From: Torreya grandis
Lineage: Eukaryota > Streptophyta > Pinopsida > Cupressales > Taxaceae
Assembly (NCBI GenBank): GCA_037957365.1
Contig: JARHVA010001923.1
Location: forward strand, 2,212,501-2,276,500
Length of the DNA: 64,000 bases
Reading direction: 5' to 3'
Part shown: piece by piece, positions 37,124-49,930 of the stretch
Numbering within the stretch: position 1 is the stretch's first letter
Layout: the number at the start of each line of letters is the position of its first letter
The notes under the pieces: model-generated
The model's database searches: none
What the model saw: the letters and a program-made list of their open reading frames with translations, nothing else
What the model was told of the DNA's origin: nothing
Made by a program: the position numbers and the translations under genes

Positions 37124-40100
37124 ATGAAGAATTTTCTAGTGTTTGATGATGACATACACATTCTATATTTCCTCTCTAATTCCAATGCTTTTAAATTGCA
37201 TCTAGTTGATGAGGATGAGAGGAGTGATTTAAATGGAGAACATTATGATGCCAATGGATTTTTGAACTTGAAGGACAATAAATTTTTTAAGGGAATGATA
37301 TCATTAGATAGGTTATTTGACTTAGAAAGGCCTGTAGCTAAGCCTAAAATAGTTTTTCACCCCATTTAGAGGTCATAAGAGATTAACATGGGGATGTTTG
37401 ATCATCCTTAGAACATCACTATAAGAATATAATGTAGAAATAAGGAAATGTGTAGTTTACAAAAGATGTTAATCTATTATCAAGACATCATTGCTTGGAC
37501 TTATGGTGACCTAAAGGTGTTTAAACCCAATGTCATGATGTATAATATTCCCTTGAAACCTGATAAAAATCCATTTAGATAATGCATAAGGCTATTAAAT
37601 TGTGTTATTAATATACTCATCCTAAAGGAAGTTAAAAATTTATTTTCAGTTGGTATAATCTTTCATATATGGCATTCAACTTGGGTAGCTAATTTAGTAT
37701 CAGTCAGAAAGAAAAATGGATAAATTTGCCTCTACATTGACTTTAAAAATTTGAATCAAGCTTTAAAAAAGGATAATTATCCATTGTCATCCCTAGACGA
37801 ATTCATCCAAAAGGTCAGTGGATATAATATGGTGTCTTTTTTAGATAGGTTCTTAGTTACAATCAAGTTCTAGTTGATAAGGAAGACCGATCTAAGATAG
37901 CCTTCGACACAAAGTGGGGAACATTTACTTAAAATAAAATGCTCTTTGGTTTGATCAATAATTGAAACACTTTCCAAATATCCATGGACATAAATTTTGA
38001 ATGGTTGATTGTTAAGTGCATCATTGTGTATATGGATGACTTAACATTTTTTTTCCAAATATAGATCAAACCATTTAAGACACCTATAGAAGATATTTGA
38101 ATGCTACTATAAGTTTGGCATTTCACTAAATATAAATGAATGTATTTTTTATATAACTAAAGATAAACTCCTTGGTCATGTGATTATGAATGATTTTATA
38201 TCAATTGACCCTGAAACAGTCATTATCATTTCTAAAATTTATTTACCAAATAGTAAGAAGGAACTGAAATATTTTTTGGATGAAATTAATTTCATAGGAA
38301 AATTCATTGTAGGTTTTGTTGAGATAACTAAACCCTTGAATTCCATGTTAAAATAGGGAGTTAAATTTGAGTGAATACCTACCTCAAAGAAAGGCTTTCA
38401 ATAAATTAAGGATGCCATAATGTAGGCCCCTATTTTGGTTACCCTAGATTAGGTAAAATATTTATACTTATATTCATTTCCATCCAATCATACATTGATA
38501 TTGTCGTTACTCAAAAATTTGGATAAAGAGAGTATCCCATAGCTTTCATGGGCATAAATTTTAAGAAAGATAAATTAAATTACCTTTTTTTGGACAAGTA
38601 AGCTTATGTACTGGTAAAGGCAATAAATAAATTGAGACATTACATCCTAAGTAAAAAAGCTTATGTTATGGTTCTAGATCCTAATATTAAAATGATGTTG
38701 GGGTATAAAAAATTTGGAGAAAGATGAGGACATTAGATCTCAAAACTTCAAGAATATGACATTGAATTTAGGCCCATAAACTTGGTTTGAGGTCAGGGTT
38801 TATTACAATTGATATCTGAAATTAACCTTGTATTGATGTTGTTCAAGTAAATTAGTCTAAACTAAATCATATCCCCTAGTATGACTCTATTACTCATTAC
38901 TTATTGAAGGTGTTCCACTAGTTGGCTTGAGTAAGACATAAAATATCATAAAGATGCTCATTTCATGCTTAATAAAGGTGTCTTATATTGTATAAATCAT
39001 GAATGGATTTTCCTAAGATGATTAACAAAAGAATAAGCACTAGATGTCATGACTTCTTTCCATGATAAATTAGGTAGCAACCATCCTTCTATAAATGTGA
39101 TAGCCCATAACATCTTAAGGTTTGGTTATTGGCCAACATTATTCAAGGATACTAATACTCATGTGAGATCCTATCATCTTTGTCAATAATTTGTAAAAAT
39201 GGAAACTCGTGTTATTATTCCCCTTCAACTAGTAATTGAGGAGTGTTCATTTTCTCAATGGGGCCTAGATTCATTGGAGTCATAAATCTAAACTCTTTAG
39301 ATATACATAGGTTAATTATTACACTAACTATTTATTACATAAGATGGTCTAAAGAAAAATAAACCAAGAATATCACAAATGAGGAGGTCATTAGATTCCT
39401 TTAAGATCACATTATAATTAGGGTCAACACCCTTGTGGAACTTATGTGTTATAATGTGCTTGCCTTCCAATCAACTGAGTTGACTAAGTGGGTGTATCAA
39501 AATATAATTACATTAAAATTATCTTGAAACTATTACTCTTATGTAAATCATTTGGCTAAGTCCATAAATAATAACTTGATGAGTGTCATCAATAAATCAA
39601 TAGAGGAGAACCTATATAGTTGTCATCTTCTACTCAGGTATGCTTTATGGGCTAATCAGACAAGGCACAAGAAAAGTCTCAAGATTTCCACTTTCATGTT
39701 GATTTATGGCATGTAACCAATATTTTCAATAACACTCAAACTACCCATGTATCATTACATCAATGAATACATGGAATCAAATTAAATATGTCAGTCTAGG
39801 CTATTGGACCTAATTTGTATGGATGATATGAGAGATGAAGCCTTACATAATTTTATCAAGCATTAGGTAGTCATGAAAATATGATTTGATAGAAAGTCAC
39901 AAGTGAAATGCTTTCACATTTAAAACTTGGTTTTATTATGGGAAAAATCCCATGATAATAAGGGTTAGTATTCTAAGCTAATCCTCTATGGACCAGTCCT
40001 TATCAAGTTGTAGAATTTATAGGATAGAATTATTTTATATTGAAATAAATCTAAAGGAATGACCTACATATTCTAGTCAATGAATAGTTTATGTTGATTT

Positions 40101-40485
40101 ATGGCATGTAACTAATATTTTCAATAACACTCAAACTACCCATGTATCATTACATCAATGAATACATGGAATCAAATGAAATAGGTTAGTCCAAGATATT
40201 AAACCAGATTTGTATAGATGATATGAGAGATGAAGCCTTACCAAATTTTACAAAGCACTAGGTAGTCATGAAAATATGATTTGATATAAAATCAAAAGTG
40301 AAATTCTTCTTCATTACAAACTTGGTTTTATTATGGGAAAAATCCCATGATAATAAGGGTTAGTATTCTAAGATAATCCTCTATAGACAGGTCCTTATCA
40401 AGTTGTAGAATTTATAGGATATAATGATTTTATATTGAAATAATTGCAAGGGAATGACCTAAATCTTCTAGTCAATAAATATTTT
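37124..40485 (+). pseudogene. Gypsy-O RT, RNase H and integrase relic
   Basis: The pre-RT region (37124-37640) includes AWTYGDLKVFKPNVMMYNIPL and a LKPDKNPFR motif. RT follows: WVANLVSVRKKNG (near 37685), IDFKNLNQALKKDNYPLSSL, VSGYNMVSFLDRF, and the catalytic YMDD at 38029-38040, intact. KDKLLGHVI and IDPETVIIISKI mark the RT end. The RNase H region is degraded but YDIEFRPINLV is clear near 38755. The integrase starts near 39057 with the zinc-binding part (HDKLGSNHPSINVIAHNILR, then GYWPTLFKDTNTHVR; the first Cys of the CxxC pair is lost). FSQWGLDSL follows near 39250. A 395-bp tandem duplication at the C-terminal end (39696-40485) is listed separately. Stops and several frameshifts make it inactive. 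Confidence 0.85.
39696..40485 (+). repeat. 395-bp tandem duplication in the Gypsy-O integrase tail
   Basis: Units 39696-40090 and 40091-40485 both start ATGTTGATTTATGGCATGTA and both contain TATGGGAAAAATCCCATGAT. Within an element this old they remain very similar, so the duplication is later than much of the surrounding decay, or was kept similar by conversion. The unit encodes the integrase C-terminal region (LLWEKSHDNKG). Confidence 0.85.
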
Positions 40486-41707
40486 ACAAAGCATTACTTC
40501 TCAATTGTTCTGTCCAGCACCATTTTAGACTAAATTAGGAGGTTTGCTACATGTGTATATTGTAAAATTTTGTGTGCTTCTTTAGTTTAGGTTTAGTTTC
40601 TATTTTTTGTTTGTTTGCTTTATTTTGATGTTTTATATTCCTTCCCCCCAACTTATTTGAGTTGAATTATTTTTTTTAGTCCCTAGAGTATTTTTAATGT
40701 GTTTCTTTAAAGCAAAACTGATTAGGGGTAATTACTTTCCATATCAAGGGAAATCAATTTTGTTTGAGATGGTCTCTTGGCATTGTTATTTTAAATCTTC
40801 CCTTGTATCCCATTGACTATAATTTTATCTAAAAAATAAATTTGTGTCTGATCAACCAGTGTTACATAAAAACTAGGTCTGAGAAGAAGTAGAAGGCACA
40901 GAAATAGTATGTTTAAATTGAGGTATTCTTGGGGTTTTTTGCATTGGTCACATCAAATAGTAGGTGCATAAGGATCATTTAGGTTTCATAATTTAGATAG
41001 TATGTATCCATTATTGAACAAATCCATAAACTAGAAGCGATTATTTTGTAAATTTGCACAATTTTGAAGGCCAATAATTCAAAATAGGGCTTATAAATTT
41101 AGAATAGTTCATTTTCATGTCTAAACCATCAACTATACTTAATTGAACATTTGAAGAAAATGAAAGCATTTATTTAGTATGAATGTTTCTTGGTAATCTA
41201 AAATTTTTGAGTCTATCATGATACCCATGGTTTGGTTCCCAATTCTTAATGGATTGAACATAGAAATCTTTTCAAAATAAAGAAATTAAAGGAAATTGAA
41301 TAAAAATTCAAAATATAAAAACTTCCTTGAGAGCGTGATTTAGGTAATCTCTATCATCAGATTTTTAGCTTGGTTGGTAGTGGATCAAGGCCCTGAGTAG
41401 GGATATAGGTATCTTTATTGGGGCTATAAATGATTGGCTAGTAGTAGAGCACTGACCATGCCATCCCCTCTGATCTAAATAAACAATATCATCCCTCTTA
41501 AAAGTTTAGATTTCTTAGAATATCTAAATTATTCATGTGAATTTAAGAGCTGTAAAATAATCAATCAATTTTACACATTGATTGTCTAAGGCTGAATTGG
41601 AACTTAGTATGTCACATGTTGAAGCAAACTTTAGTGCCTTAATCTTTCTAATTTTGTATAAAGATATATTTTTATTTTATGCTTACTATCTAGGTGTAAA
41701 TATTTAT
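40486..41707 (+). other. Gypsy-O 3' untranslated region
   Basis: AT-rich sequence after the integrase with no domain recognised. It includes a poly-pyrimidine patch, TTCCTTCCCCCCAACTT, near 40630. The open frame 41582-41788 runs across the Gypsy-2 LTR boundary and is chance. Confidence 0.5.
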
Positions 41708-42857
41708 TATTGGGTACTAAATCCATCTAAGTATAGGATCTGTGCCAACATAATAGACACTTGGGTGCAAGGCAATCACTTATCATGATTCATATTTTGT
41801 CATCTAGTGACACCAATTGGTAAGTGGCTAACTAACTCCTTTTTGGCTCAATAATCATTGGGAAGTAGGTGCATAGGATAGTGATGACTCATTAAAGACA
41901 TCATAGTGGATTTGGAAGAATGAGTACCTCTAATGCTAGTAAAGCAATCAATGTGTTCCATTCCCTATGGCACTAATATGATTTGAGGCACTATAAAAGT
42001 AGATAGAGTTTAGTTAGAAAATGAGGAGAATATTAGAGTAATGAAGCCCTAGAAGATTGGTTTTAGATGCTATGTTTGATATTAGACATAGAGTTAATTT
42101 GTGACACCTTTGTTACTCCCCATTGTAATTCTCAATCTTACCTATGAGCCTGTAGGTCTTTAGTAGCTCAAGATGAGCATTCACTTAGTTCCTAGTAATA
42201 TAGATGTATTTTTATTGAACTTTATCAATGATTAAGGCTTTGTGTAATGCTTAATGGATTGAATGCTTAAGTCTGTAGTATATGTTTTGAGTTTGTGTGA
42301 TCTTCTAACCTAACTCATTTATGGCATGCTTATAGCTCATGAGGACTCCCACACTTGATATAGGAAATACTCTAAGTATAGGTAAGACCCTACACCTCAT
42401 AATGAAACCTATGCCTAAGTCCCTCAACTAGATACCCAGTTGTCCCTCAAGCACCTGATTGTCATTATGCCAAGGTTACCAAAGGCTTGCACCCATGAAT
42501 CTATTGATTTAAATCACATTCATTTGTGCCTAATAGATAGTTACTTTTCCCCCATCCTAGGATGGATTATACCCATTTTTTCACAACCATCATAGCACTA
42601 ACCAAATTCCTCAAAGGATATAGTTTCATCATTACACAACTAGCCCATCATAGACCCCTATCCCTTATTTGTTATACTTCAAGTGAGAACATAAGGCTTA
42701 CACCTTATGTAAAGTGATGTTATTATATTTGAGTGTCAAATGTTTAATTCCATAGGATTAGTCAAGGCCTACACCCTATTATAACTAGTTTAATTTAACT
42801 TAAATAGATAGATAAGTGCTTGATTAGGACCATGACCAAAACACCCACTTTTCTACA
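41708..42857 (+). repeat. 5' LTR of Gypsy-2
   Basis: Starts TATTGGGTACTAAATCC (TG probably decayed to TA) and ends TTCTACA. It aligns throughout with 54956-56089. Anchors are GCAATCACTTATCATGA, CTCATGAGGACTCCCACAC and CATGACCAAAACACC. Near 42000 the phrase GAGGCACTATAAAAGTAGATAG carries a good TATA box in both copies. Confidence 0.82.
41992..41999 (+). promoter_or_regulatory. Candidate TATA box in Gypsy-2 LTR
   Basis: CTATAAAAGTAGATAG follows GAGGCA. The same motif is conserved in the 3' LTR near 55231-55238, as expected for the element's promoter at the U3/R border. No transcript data are available. Confidence 0.45.
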
Positions 42858-42880
42858 ATATTTTAGTTCCATTGCCAGAA
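42858..42880 (+). promoter_or_regulatory. Possible primer-binding site of Gypsy-2
   Basis: Just inside the 5' LTR, TAGTTCCATTGCCAGAACC can be aligned with the TGGCGCCGTTGCCGGGAACC-type site known in plant Gypsy elements, with several mismatches. The position supports it; the match is weak. Confidence 0.4.
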
Positions 42881-44130
42881 CCTATTGAATTGTGTTGTTA
42901 TAATGGTGCACCAAAATAATGTTCCAACTCTCCTTCAAGAATATTGAGCACTAGATGGAATGAGTAGAAGATATCTTTTCATTAAGGCATCTAACTTGTA
43001 GAGGATAAAACCCAAGGAAGTGGGTCTAGAACCTCTTGTATGATGCCCTATATGAGGTTTTCTTTTGTGAACTAATAGATTAAGTATACCGATGGTTGGA
43101 TGCATATGTAACACACAAAATTTGAAGCTATGGATAACACCTCAAGTGGATGAAAGAGTGCCTATAGAGGCTTGATAACTTATATGCCACTTGGACTAGA
43201 GCTATAGACAAATGGTGGTAAGGAGTGTTGAATAGCTACATGCTTGAATTTGTAGTATCAAAATACTCCTACCCTAAAGAAATAGAATATTAGTTCTTAC
43301 ACAAACCCATAGGCATGTTTTTGAAATAACTTAGCATCAAACTCAAGAAACTAATAGTGAAATATGGCTTTGAGACTGTAAGGATGGAAGGATAAAGTCC
43401 TCTCACATACAAGAAACACAATAGGGAAGAAGGGGATGTGTAGGTGAGGTGTCACATAAGGGGATGAGTAAATTAACACTTGAGAGCTTAGGAGACAATC
43501 TTAAAATAAGAGGAGGCATGGACTGATGGAAGATATAGAACCTAAAAGTGCTGAGAGGACACATATCAAGTAGTAAGGGTATAAAGAAGGATCTCTTGAA
43601 TGGCAGCAATGCCAAAAGGAAGGAACCCTTGAAGCCGTGAAATAGGCTCCATAATTTCAAGGTTAATAGTTGGGGTAATTGTATAAATTGACCATTGGAT
43701 ATGCATTAGATACTCCTACCCCCTTTGAACCTATGGCATGAGTTCATGCACTAGATCCCCCATAGGAAGATAGAAGATTGATAACTAACCCCATTATCAA
43801 CTTAGACTTTGATCATTTTATAGATTTGGACCATAATTTTGTGATTGAACAAGTTATTCTTAAGATATGGTAAGTGAGGATACATCTAGACATCGATGTG
43901 TTATCTCAACTAAATAGAACATGAGTGAAAGTACCCTAGTCTAGCCAATGTTGAATACATAGCCTAGGAAATATCCTATAAGAAGTGGCCTTACACTATT
44001 ATTTAGTAGTATAACACCATCATCTTATACAACACCAATGATAATGATGGGACTAATGCTTATCCTAGTAGTCAGAGGCCTTGGAGGACCAACACCAAGA
44101 TAAGTACCAGGGGGACAAGTACCTCAAACA
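42881..44130 (+). other. Gypsy-2 leader region
   Basis: About 1.25 kb between the primer-site region and recognisable gag. It may include the decayed gag N-terminus. The minus-strand open frame 43403-43660 is a shadow without motif. Confidence 0.45.
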
Positions 44131-45250
44131 TTGACTATGCCCCCATCCCAAATTTATTATGAGATGGCCATGTGCCTACCTAAGTATTTAAGCATGGATA
44201 ACACCATAGATCATCTTCTCAAATGTGAAATATAATGGTGCACTCAAGGAATAACCTAGTTCAAGTGAAAGGCAACCCATTTTGTGACAACCTTGCTTGA
44301 TCATGCCCATACTTGGTAGAAGAAGTTTAACCAGGCTATGGTTGATTATGACACCCTAAGGAAGCCTTCTTGAAATATTTTGATATACCTAAATTTGAGA
44401 AACATATCATCACCACACTCAAAGAGATCAACCAAGGATTATTAAAGAACAAGCGCTTGTATGATGATATATTCAAGACTTTCCTTTCCAAGCTCCCTTA
44501 CGATATTCACCCCTCCCAACATGCACACTGGTTCATTGGAGGATTAATAGTATCATTCATAAGGGGATTTTCCATGAAAACATTCATAGACACTCAAAAA
44601 TTACTTGAATTTATGCTCAAATTTGAGGTGGTGGGGAGCACCGATACAAGAATTATCCAATTCATGGAGGCCTAGATTACATCTATTACCTCCCAACTAC
44701 AAATTTTGATTGTTAGTTCATCACAAGATGCTTGAAGTGGGTTACGGTGTATAGATTATGATATGGAGGGCTATAATATAAATAATTACCCTTAAAGGAA
44801 TGTGTGCACACTTCTCTTTAGCTATGAATTTTGTCATGAGGCACATGATTTTTGTAACTACCCTTTATTATAACATGCCAATCAGGTTAGCACAATTGCT
44901 TATTGATGGTTATGTGATGGCTATACTTATAATATGGTTGATTATCACATAATCAATAAGATGCATGAGAACATGAGGAGAGGTGCATGGCAATTAATGA
45001 TAGTAGGAGGGTAAGGAACCCAAAGAAATGAGGGTTATGGCCAACATAATGTGGGCTATGAGATGTAGAGAGGTACTAGAGGGTAAGGTGGTGGACATGG
45101 TGGAGGAAGGTTCACACCATGATCATGTTACAAGTGCAACTTGACCAAGAACTATCAACATGACTTCCCTACACATCCAACATGTGGGTAGTGTTTCATT
45201 ACATAAAAGTTCAAGGAATTCTCTGACTTGTACAAAAAGTTGACCCAAAG
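44131..45250 (+). pseudogene. Gypsy-2 gag relic with zinc knuckle
   Basis: The capsid signature begins near 44270 (THFVTTLLDHAHT, then a Trp position turned into TAG, then KKFNQAMVDYD). It continues in the open frame 44370-44675: KNKRLYDDIFKTFLSKLPYD and FIGGLIVSFIRGF fit the usual 'Y.. F..L...' and 'F..GL....R' pattern of gag. A decayed knuckle, CYKCNLTKNYQHDF, lies at about 45126-45167: the CxxC and His remain, and the last Cys is Phe. Gly- and Arg-rich sequence precedes it. Confidence 0.7.
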
Positions 45251-45776
45251 TAGGTCAAGTGCTGACAAGGGTCCAGGTATGATTAGTCATGAGTCTAAAG
45301 AGGAAAAATTGGCTCTAAAGGTATAACCAGCTTGTACAGAGTCAATCAAAGTGTAGGAAACTACTCAAAATGGACTCACCACTCAACCACCAATTATACC
45401 AATACTAGAGTTTCACCTATAATATGGGATACCAAGCCACACTAAATGCATTACATAGCTAGAACCCAAAGCTACACCTTATCTAGACCTTACACACCAA
45501 AAATGCATATTATAGCGAGCCATGAGTGTGATAAAAAACTTATATATAAATATCAAATTGGTGTGAGACCTATAAGTGTAGGCTACTACCTCTCACAAAA
45601 AGCAAGATAGCTAGGAAGCTGAAGTGCAAGAGTTGAAAGAGTTCTTATGCCTCCTACAAATAGAAGGGATGTTAGCCTTATTAAATAACTTATTTTTATA
45701 ACATGTAAAATAGAAGTCATTTGAATTTGTCATTCCATTCATGGAAAGGGCATGAGAGGTTAGGCATACACATAAC

Positions 45777-46100
45777 ATGGAGTATGACCAAGAAATCCTA
45801 ATGAATTCCACCATTGATGGATGGTCTATCTATGAGGTCCTGATTAACACCAGCACTGAGGTTAATATCTTGACCAAGAATGCATGGGAAAAGATGGGTA
45901 GGCTATCCTTGAGGCCTTCTCCCCATGCATTCTTCATGGCCAATAAGACCCAAGTATAACTGATCAAAATTTTGAAGGGTATCATTTTATATATTATGGT
46001 CACCAAATTCCACATTAAGTTTAAAGTAATTGAGTTTGTTGAACAAGATAATTATCTAGCACTTCTAGGAAGGCCATGGTACTATGTAAATAATGTAGAT
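45777..46100 (+). pseudogene. Gypsy-2 aspartic protease relic
   Basis: The open frame reads VLINTSTEVNILTKNAWEKM. The family pattern is L-I-D-(T/S)-G-A-E-V-N-I-L, so the catalytic Asp has become Asn and the Gly has become Ser, abolishing activity. HAFFMANKTQV and, further on, LLGRPWYYVNNVDM (near 46060-46100) are the expected downstream features, including the conserved hydrophobic-G-R-P-W. Confidence 0.75.
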
Positions 46101-47314
46101 ATGCACTTTAAGAAGTGATATATGACCTTCAAAAATGGTAAGGAAAGGGTAGTTATTTCCCTTTTAAGTTATCAAGGACCCCCTATGTGGATATCATTAA
46201 TTTGGAGGATGAGATCAACCATATATATGACATCACAATGTAAGGTGCTGAGAATCTCAACCCTTCTAATCAAGAATTAATCTCTTGGGAGGATGGGTAG
46301 TCAGCCTCAGACACCACTGATGTTTCTTATGATAGATGGGTTTAATAGACTTTTGAGGCCATTGGTCATAGATGTTGCTTGGTATGCATAAAGGCATTAA
46401 ATCCTATGAATATTGGCTGGGTCTAGATTGATCATGCTTCAAAATGATGGTTCCTAAGCCATGAGTAGAAAGGAAACATGGTACTCCACCTATCAAGGGA
46501 AAGATTATAGCTCTCCCAAAATTTTAAGGGAGAAACCCAATGGAAAGGTATATCCATGACCTTGAATCATGCATCTCTAATTAAATACATAGAATATTTG
46601 TACTGGTGTATACCTTGAGAAGCACTATCATGAGTTGGTGGGCAGTGCAAAATTATAACTTGAGAACTTTTCTAGAGGTAAAATAATCCATTTACACTAT
46701 ATTTGGGAAGAGTAATGAGAACTTGGATATATCAACATAATCTAGGGACTCTAATCATGTGGTGCATATTATCCTATACAAAGAGACATGGACTAACTAT
46801 AGCATGACTACCCCAAATAACTTATGGGTGCATGCCTCCTATAGGAATTTGAAGACATGGGCATGATCATGGTATGTATTTAATGATACATGTTGATAGA
46901 TAACCAATTGGGATTCCCTTAAGGAGAATTTTGTGCACACCTTCTCCTTTTCCTCATAGAATTTAAAATTGGTCAAGCCACTAAGTAATTTAGAGGGCAG
47001 TGTTTGAGGACACCACCATCCTTGAGGAGCATCTAAAATACATGTTCAGGGAAAAATGGATGGCACTCCCAACTTTATTTGCGTATTAAATGATAAACAA
47101 TGACTCAAGTGAAGAAGCTGATGAAACTTGAAAGGAGTGCTACTAGAAAATGTCGATCACTACAAGTAAGCTCATATGCCAAGTAGATGATAGTGCTCTT
47201 GACAAAGAAGACCCTACTCATCTTTACATATAGACAATTGAGAGAACTCAAAAAGTCAATGGCTCACACCAAGATAAGAATGAACCATACCATGCACCAC
47301 TAAACACCATCAAA

Positions 47315-48120
47315 GTGGACATCAGTGTAGAAGGGGAGCCAAAGATGGTTACTCTCAGCACCTATTGGTCTGACACAAAGCTAGCATGCATCATAGACCT
47401 CCTAAAGGATTTCCAACAATTATTCCCTAGGAATTATCAAAATATGAAGGGCACCCACCCATGCCTTAGGAATATGAGCATAAAGTTAATCAATGCAAGA
47501 CTAGTCAAAATCACCCTTATAGGATGAGTCCCAACCTTCGTGCCAAGGTCAAAAGAGAGATCAACATAATGTTAGTCATAGGGGTTATTTACCCTATACA
47601 AGAGGTCAAATGGGTGAGCCTAATGGTAATAATCATCAAGAAATATGGGTGAATTTTTATTTGCATTGATTATAGAATGTTGAACACCACCTACATCAAT
47701 GACCCCTTCTCAACTCTATTCACTGATGAAGTCTTAGAAGGAATTGTAGGTTGTGAGATCTACACCTTCACTAATGGGTTCTCTAGATACCACCAAGTCT
47801 ATATTAATGAGGATGACAAGCCCAAAACAACCTTTGAAATTGAATGGGACTATTTTTATTATAATGTTTAAGAGGTGTACGTAGCTTCAGATATCCCTAA
47901 ACCTAAAATAAGTGTGTCTGTATAATATTATTTGGAACCTTTCTTAGGTACATCATTTGTAAGGATGGTTTGCTCATTGATATATAAAATATTATGATCA
48001 TCATTCATCTCCAAACTCCTTCCACACAAAAATACATTTGTACCTTTCTTGGCCACTATGGATATTATATAAAATTTATAAGGAGTTATACAACGATTTA
48101 GGTGCCACTAGAAGAGCTCT
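47315..48120 (+). pseudogene. Gypsy-2 reverse transcriptase relic, catalytic box deleted
   Basis: The pre-RT region (47315-47527) has LLKDFQQLFPRNYQNMKG. After a frameshift, MSPNLRAKVKREINIMLVIG (47525 onward) and IFICIDYRMLNTT lead into the open frame 47677-47871, with DEVLEGIVGCEIYTFTNGFS and YHQVYINEDDKPKTTFEIEW. The next recognisable piece, FLRYIICKDG (near 47940) with FLGHYGYYIKFIRSY, belongs to the end of RT. Only about 70 bp separate them, where family members have roughly 240 bp including the YxDD box. The polymerase centre is therefore missing. Confidence 0.8.
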
Positions 48121-48640
48121 TGTGCAAGGATGGCCTGTTCTACAAGTGCAAGAGGATGACTTTATGAATCTAAGGCTTAGATTGGCTAGCATGCATGTCT
48201 TATAATTTCCCAACTAGATGAACCCATTCCACATCCATGTCGATGCTTCTAGCTTTGTGATTGGTGTAATCCTAGCATATCCTAGCAAAGGAAAAATAGA
48301 TCACCCCATCTCCTTTACTAGTAGAAAATTAACAAAGGCAGAGTAGAACTATACTACAACTAAGCATGAGGTTCTCACCATGGTCTATGCCCTATAAAAA
48401 TTTATACAATATTTTTTGGCAACCCCATTCATATTTTTCATAGACCATAAGGTGCCTATGTACATCATGAATAAGCCCATTCTAGATGGGTTGATTTATA
48501 GATATATCATTCTATTTCAATAATTATAGTTCTCTATTATCTTCAAGCTTAGAAAATAGAACCTAGGGCTAGACCATTTGTCTTGTATAGACTTGACCAA
48601 TGCAATAGTGCCAATTAAGGATGACATGTTGGATGTAAAA
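48121..48640 (+). pseudogene. Gypsy-2 RNase H relic
   Basis: MNPFHIHVDASSFVIGVILA (from about 48220) carries the first catalytic Asp. It is followed by HPISFTSRKLTKAE and NYTTTKHEVLTMVYAL with the second acidic residue (Glu). FIDHKVPMYIMNKP has the third (Asp). LDHLSCIDL near 48580 is the usual end. Most catalytic acids remain, but in-frame stops are frequent. The minus-strand frame at 48569-48754 is a shadow. Confidence 0.78.
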
Positions 48641-49930
48641 CTTTATAGAATCTAGCACACCCCTGAGGACTTGGTAGAGATAGCTACCTTTATAACATCT
48701 AGATTTGTACCCCAAATAATGACAACAAAAGAAAAATAATAGCTCATAGTTCATGCCACCCCTTTTTAGCTCATCAATAGGGAACTATATAAACTAGGTT
48801 GAGATGAAGTTCTATGCTAATGTGTTTTGGATCATGAAAGGGACTCCATCCTACATGAGGTACATGAAGGGATAGTATGAGGTTATTACATAGGAGATGC
48901 AATAATACACAAGGTGTTATAATGAGGTTTGTGGTGGCCAAGTCTATTTTAGGATGCAAAATATTACTCCAAGGCATGCTACATATAACAGTGCATAGAG
49001 AATTCCAACCACTAGGATGAGATGCCTCTCATCCCAAATCTTTCCCAAGAAACATTTAAGAAATTGGCCATTGACTTTATTAGACCCATTAACCCTATAA
49101 CATGGTGCACATGCAAAAGATACATTCTAGTAGCCATTGACTATTTCACCAAGTGGGTTGAGGCCATGCCAACTAAAAATTGAACAACCACTATAGCCAT
49201 AAGATTCATATGGGAGAACATCATGAGCCAGTATGGGTTCCCACTCAACTTGACTAGCGATAGGGGCACACACTTCATTAATGAAATTTTACATATCTTA
49301 CTAATATAATACATGGATTTTCACCACAATACAATGCCCTACCATCCCTAATTAAATGTCATAGATGAGGCTTTCAAAAATATCTTGGGGATGTGCCTCA
49401 TAAATATATGCAATGTTGGTCGCATAGATTGGGATGATCAAGTGTTGGTAGTGTTATGGGCATATCATACAACCTACAAGTGCCTAAACAAGGTTATACC
49501 ATTTAAAATTGTATTTATCACTAAAGTGATCCTATCAATGGAGTTATTGGTGCCATCATTGTGCATCATGCACACTGGTTGGATAGATGACCAAGATTTG
49601 TTAAATGCAAGGCTAGAGGACTTAGAACACTTAGATGAGGTGTGTGCCCAAGAAAAGTGGAAATAGTAGATAGAAAAAGTGTGTCAAAAGCTCTGGCATG
49701 ATAATAATATAAATCACAAGGTGATAATATAAGGGGCATTCATTTTTCTCTATGACTCTAAGTATATTAGGCACTCAGGCAAGCTACAGATAAGGTGGAT
49801 GGGCCCATATATCATCCAAAAGATCTTAGAGATTAGGCCATATAAATTATGTATGTTGTCAAGTGAAATACTCCCTAGGAATTTCAATAGTAATTGATTG
49901 AAGTTTTATTAGAAACAAGGTGAAACTTAC
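48641..49930 (+). pseudogene. Gypsy-2 integrase relic
   Basis: Core: LAIDFIRPINPITW (near 49065) gives the first Asp, YILVAIDYFTKWVEAMPTKN follows, then YGFPLNLTSDRGTHFINE (near 49230-49285) with the second Asp, and VIDEAFKNIL (near 49365) at the Glu position. The C-terminal part is open at 49385-49666 (WDDQVLVVLWAYHTTYKCL; DLLNARLEDLEHLDEV). Near 49790 GPYIIQKILEIRPYKL matches the 'GPY.I......G.Y.L' end of Gypsy integrases. No chromodomain is recognisable. The zinc-binding N-terminus is degraded. Confidence 0.8.
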
